From the NCBI GenBank assembly GCA_030654695.1, contig JAURWY010000016.1, positions 62,001-126,000 on the forward strand: 64,000 bases of DNA, read 5' to 3'. Below, in pieces: positions 62,002 to 64,000 of this stretch (the first letter of the stretch is position 1; each line of letters starts with the position of its first letter). This DNA is from Polaromonas sp. (GTDB lineage Bacteria; Pseudomonadota; Gammaproteobacteria; Burkholderiales; Burkholderiaceae_C). The translations under genes were made by a program, and so were the position numbers. The notes beneath the pieces are model-generated. The model ran no database searches. It was given only the letters and a program-made list of their open reading frames with translations, and was not told where the DNA came from.

Positions 62002-62475
62002 ATGGGCAACAAACTATACGTAGGCAACCTGCCTTACTCAGTGCGTGACGAAGATCTGCAACAGTCTTTTGGCCAGTTTGGCTCTGTCACCAGCGCTAAA
62101 GTCATGATGGAACGCGACACCGGTCGCTCCAAAGGCTTTGGCTTTGTCGAAATGGGCAGCGATGCTGAAGCCCAAGCAGCCATCAACGGCATGAACGGTC
62201 AGCCTTTGGGCGGCCGTAGCGTTGTGGTTAACGAAGCCCGTCCCATGGAAGCACGCCCACCACGCACAGGTGGCGGCGGCTTCGGCGGCGGCGATCGTTC
62301 AGGTGGTGGCGGCTACGGTGGTGGTGGTGGCGATCGTTCAGGCGGTGGCGGCTACGGTGGTGGTGGTGGCGATCGTTCAGGCGGTGGCGGCTACGGTGGT
62401 GGTGGTGGCGGCCGTTCAGGTGGTGGCGGCTACGGCGGCGGTGGTGGCGGTGGCGGTGGACGCGGCGGCTACTAA
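62002..62475 (+). CDS. Glycine-rich RRM RNA-binding protein
   Basis: A 157-residue protein. Residues 1-80 form one RNA-recognition motif with RNP2 (KLYVGNLPY) and RNP1 (SKGFGFVEM). The C-terminal half is a glycine tail with four copies of the 13-residue unit G-D/G-RSGGGGYGGGG, an RGG-like low-complexity region. Such bacterial proteins bind single-stranded RNA and are often cold-induced. GAGGAGTCC precedes the ATG. A strong terminator follows. Confidence 0.95.
   Translation: MGNKLYVGNLPYSVRDEDLQQSFGQFGSVTSAKVMMERDTGRSKGFGFVEMGSDAEAQAAINGMNGQPLGGRSVVVNEARPMEARPPRTGGGGFGGGDRSGGGGYGGGGGDRSGGGGYGGGGGDRSGGGGYGGGGGGRSGGGGYGGGGGGGGGRGGY
62290..62445 (+). repeat. Four tandem 39-bp coding repeats
   Basis: Units start at 62290, 62329, 62368 and 62407. 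Each begins GGCGATCGTTCAGG (the last has GGCCGTTCAGG with GAT changed to GGC) and encodes 13 residues. The first three are almost identical in DNA, so copy number could change by recombination or slippage. Confidence 0.9.
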
Positions 62476-62536
62476 GCCCTCAATCTTGGCAGTCAGCTCA
62501 CGCTGACCTCTTCGGTTTCTGACTGAAGACCTGCTC

Positions 62537-62572
62537 AAAAAGGCTTTGAAACTTCGGTTTTGAAGCCTTTTT
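62537..62572 (+). terminator. Rho-independent terminator of the RRM gene
   Basis: AAAAAGGCTT and AAGCCTTTTT with further pairing (some G-T) to a TTCG tetraloop, ending in five T. It lies 60 bp after the stop codon and can also act in the opposite direction. The 150 bp to its right, before the lptC end, hold nothing else I can identify. Confidence 0.9.
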
Positions 62573-62723
62573 ACATTTCTAACGTTCCTTTGAACGAAAC
62601 TCGCAGGCAAATGTGGCTTATTGCCAATATGGCAGGCTCTGCCCGCAAAGCTTCTTTTCGACAGGATGCCACGTTGTCCTGTTAGCTCTCACCGCTACCG
62701 TCCATCGCCATTGAATCAAGGAC

Positions 62724-63425
62724 CTACCGGGACACCTTGTTGGGCGCGGAACCCACCACCCCTCTAGGCATCAGGCGGCCTTTGACGCGACCCTTGAGAT
62801 CGACCACTTGCTCTAAATTGTCATAGGCAAAAGTATCGCCACGAAATTCGTCTGAGCCTCGTTTTAAAACTACCGGCAAATGAGATTTGACGCGATCTCC
62901 ACTCATAAATACGTGCAGAAATTCACCTCTAAATTCGAGACGGGGCATCCAACTGCCATCGGCGTTTTGTATCGGTTCGCGGATCACCACGGCATTGCCG
63001 ATCAGCTGTACTTCGGAACCGGCATCGTTGCTCAAAGCGCGATTTGCAGTAGCGGTCGTGAGCCGACCGTCTTGACCCGTGGAACGCATCCTTGCTTGAT
63101 CAATTTCTAGGGTTTCCGTGTCCTGAAAGTGACGCACCTCAGCCCCAAATATTTCAGTTTTTAGACGGCCCTCGCCATCAAAGGTCTTGACCGTGGCTCG
63201 GCGCATGAAATAGTCAACCTCGTGATTCACGGGACGTGCAGCCTCTGCCTCATACGCAGCCGGCGTGTTGCGCACCAGCCAGTAAGTGCCTACCGCCAAC
63301 AAACCCATCATCACCAATGGCAAGTAGAGCGACAGGCGCTCCCAAAGACCCGCAAAACGATGGCTACAAGTCTTCAAAACTTGCCGCATAAGAGTCATCG
63401 CAGTCACAGATGCCGAAATGATCAT
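62724..63425 (-). CDS. lptC: LPS export protein LptC
   Basis: From the ATG at 63425 the protein has 233 residues; an ATG nine codons later is also possible. One membrane segment (LYLPLVMMGLLAVGTYWLV, about residues 34-52) is followed by the periplasmic LptC jellyroll (DYFMRRATVKTFDGEGRL, FGAEVRHFQDTETLEI, DGRLTTATANRALSN). LptC links the inner-membrane ATPase complex to LptA. Its ATG overlaps the kdsC stop (ATGA). lptA and lptB, which usually follow, are not found after it; the RRM gene converges instead. Confidence 0.9.
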   Translation of the reverse strand: MIISASVTAMTLMRQVLKTCSHRFAGLWERLSLYLPLVMMGLLAVGTYWLVRNTPAAYEAEAARPVNHEVDYFMRRATVKTFDGEGRLKTEIFGAEVRHFQDTETLEIDQARMRSTGQDGRLTTATANRALSNDAGSEVQLIGNAVVIREPIQNADGSWMPRLEFRGEFLHVFMSGDRVKSHLPVVLKRGSDEFRGDTFAYDNLEQVVDLKGRVKGRLMPRGVVGSAPNKVSR

Positions 63426-64000
63426 TCGCTGTACATCCCAAGCAATTTGGCGTAGCCGCCACTGGCGACTAACAACAAGTCGCACAGTTCTCGTGCTGCG
63501 CCATGACCCCCTGTGGTTTGTGTGACGTAGTGCGACACGGCTTTGACCTCGGCGTGGGCGTTGGCCGGAGCGCAGCTGAAGGCCGCCCGACGCATCACCG
63601 GCAAGTCGGGCCAGTCGTCGCCCATGGCCGCGGCTTGCGCCCAATCACAGCCTAGCGCTTTGAGCGTCAGCTCGGCCGCCGGGCGTTTGTCTTCGGTGCC
63701 GAAATGCGCATGGACAATGCCCAGCGCTTGCAAGCGCGCGCGGAGCACCACGCTGTCGCGGCCCGTGATGATGACCGGCGTGATGCCCACCTTTTGCAGC
63801 AGCTTGAGACCGTGGCCATCCAGCGTGCTGAAGCGTTTCAGGGTCTCCCCAGCCGCATACAACTGGCCAGGCGTTTCGGTGATGTGCTGCTGACCGTACT
63901 CGCTGAAGTACAGACCGCCGTCTGTGAGCACACCGTCAACATCGAAAAAAGCCACTTTGATGCCCTGCGCCCGCAGCAGCAGTTCAGGGGCGAAGTTCAG
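63422..64000 (-). CDS. kdsC: KDO 8-phosphate phosphatase KdsC (5' end outside window)
   Basis: The open frame runs to the right edge without a clear start (a GTG at 63955 lies inside the first HAD motif and is not credible). HAD motifs: VAFFDVDGVLTDGGLYFS (nucleophile Asp), ITGRDS, and GDDWPDLPVM. This C0-type phosphatase makes KDO for lipopolysaccharide. The upstream neighbour, outside the window, is probably kdsD. Confidence 0.93.
   Translation of the reverse strand: MNFAPELLLRAQGIKVAFFDVDGVLTDGGLYFSEYGQQHITETPGQLYAAGETLKRFSTLDGHGLKLLQKVGITPVIITGRDSVVLRARLQALGIVHAHFGTEDKRPAAELTLKALGCDWAQAAAMGDDWPDLPVMRRAAFSCAPANAHAEVKAVSHYVTQTTGGHGAARELCDLLLVASGGYAKLLGMYSE

Noticed and set aside
62290-62445. 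Tandem 39-bp repeats as a CRISPR array
   Set aside because: There are no unique spacers; the units are contiguous and in frame within a glycine-rich protein tail.
62222-62506. 94-codon frame overlapping the RRM gene, Val/Ala-rich
   Set aside because: It is a frame-shifted reading of the glycine repeats and starts inside the RRM gene.

Overview
The window looks like a chromosomal segment of a betaproteobacterium of the order Burkholderiales, most likely Comamonadaceae (Rhodoferax/Polaromonas-like). This rests on high G+C coding DNA, frequent GTG/TTG starts, the lptD-surA-ksgA order, a metX-metW pair, a TctDE-like two-component pair, several Bug-type (TctC) solute receptors and an E. coli-type SerA. 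No rRNA, tRNA, insertion sequence, phage gene or CRISPR array was recognised. The assignment is made by eye from protein families, not by a database search.

Layout. 0-9.5 kb: a CHAD protein cut by the window edge, an Lrp regulator divergent from a fused indolepyruvate:ferredoxin oxidoreductase, recA-recX with a LexA-type box, a MarR regulator and a TctDE-like pair. 9.5-18.3 kb: topoisomerase III carrying a histone-H1-like linker and a C-terminal SWIB domain, a TlpA-like thioredoxin, a SET-domain methyltransferase, birA, two small unknown genes, serA, a secreted unknown protein and a pirin. 18.3-23.9 kb: gapA and tkt, then murU and pepP.

23.9-41.4 kb is an accessory-looking catabolic island. 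It holds a flavin reductase, a LysR regulator, four Bug receptors, two alpha/beta-hydrolases that lack the nucleophilic serine, a carboxymuconolactone-decarboxylase-like protein overlapping an amidohydrolase, and an 11-kb minus-strand gene string (Bug, hydrolase, enoyl-CoA hydratase, class-I fumarase-type alpha/beta, two family III CoA-transferases around a GST, a double acyl-CoA dehydrogenase, MaoC, Bug). This reads as uptake and CoA-dependent breakdown of an unidentified organic acid. A palindromic motif, AGCAG-N2-CTGCT, lies in front of three of its transcription units and is a candidate operator for the LysR protein.

41.4-64 kb is mostly housekeeping: maeB, a secreted RNase Sa-like enzyme with a barstar-type inhibitor, ksgA-surA-lptD, amgK-rsmE, an MFS transporter, an M20 peptidase, a DUF1439-like lipoprotein, a SulP transporter, metW-metX, a GDT1-family transporter behind a yybP-ykoY (manganese) riboswitch, amt, a glycine-rich RRM protein, and lptC-kdsC cut by the window end.

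The most unusual signal is a roughly 100-120 bp repeat with a GC-rich palindrome and direct terminal repeats. It sits inside two unrelated essential-type genes (amgK and metX) in the same orientation and the same reading frame, adding 33-40 residues to each enzyme. A possible degenerate third copy follows amt.
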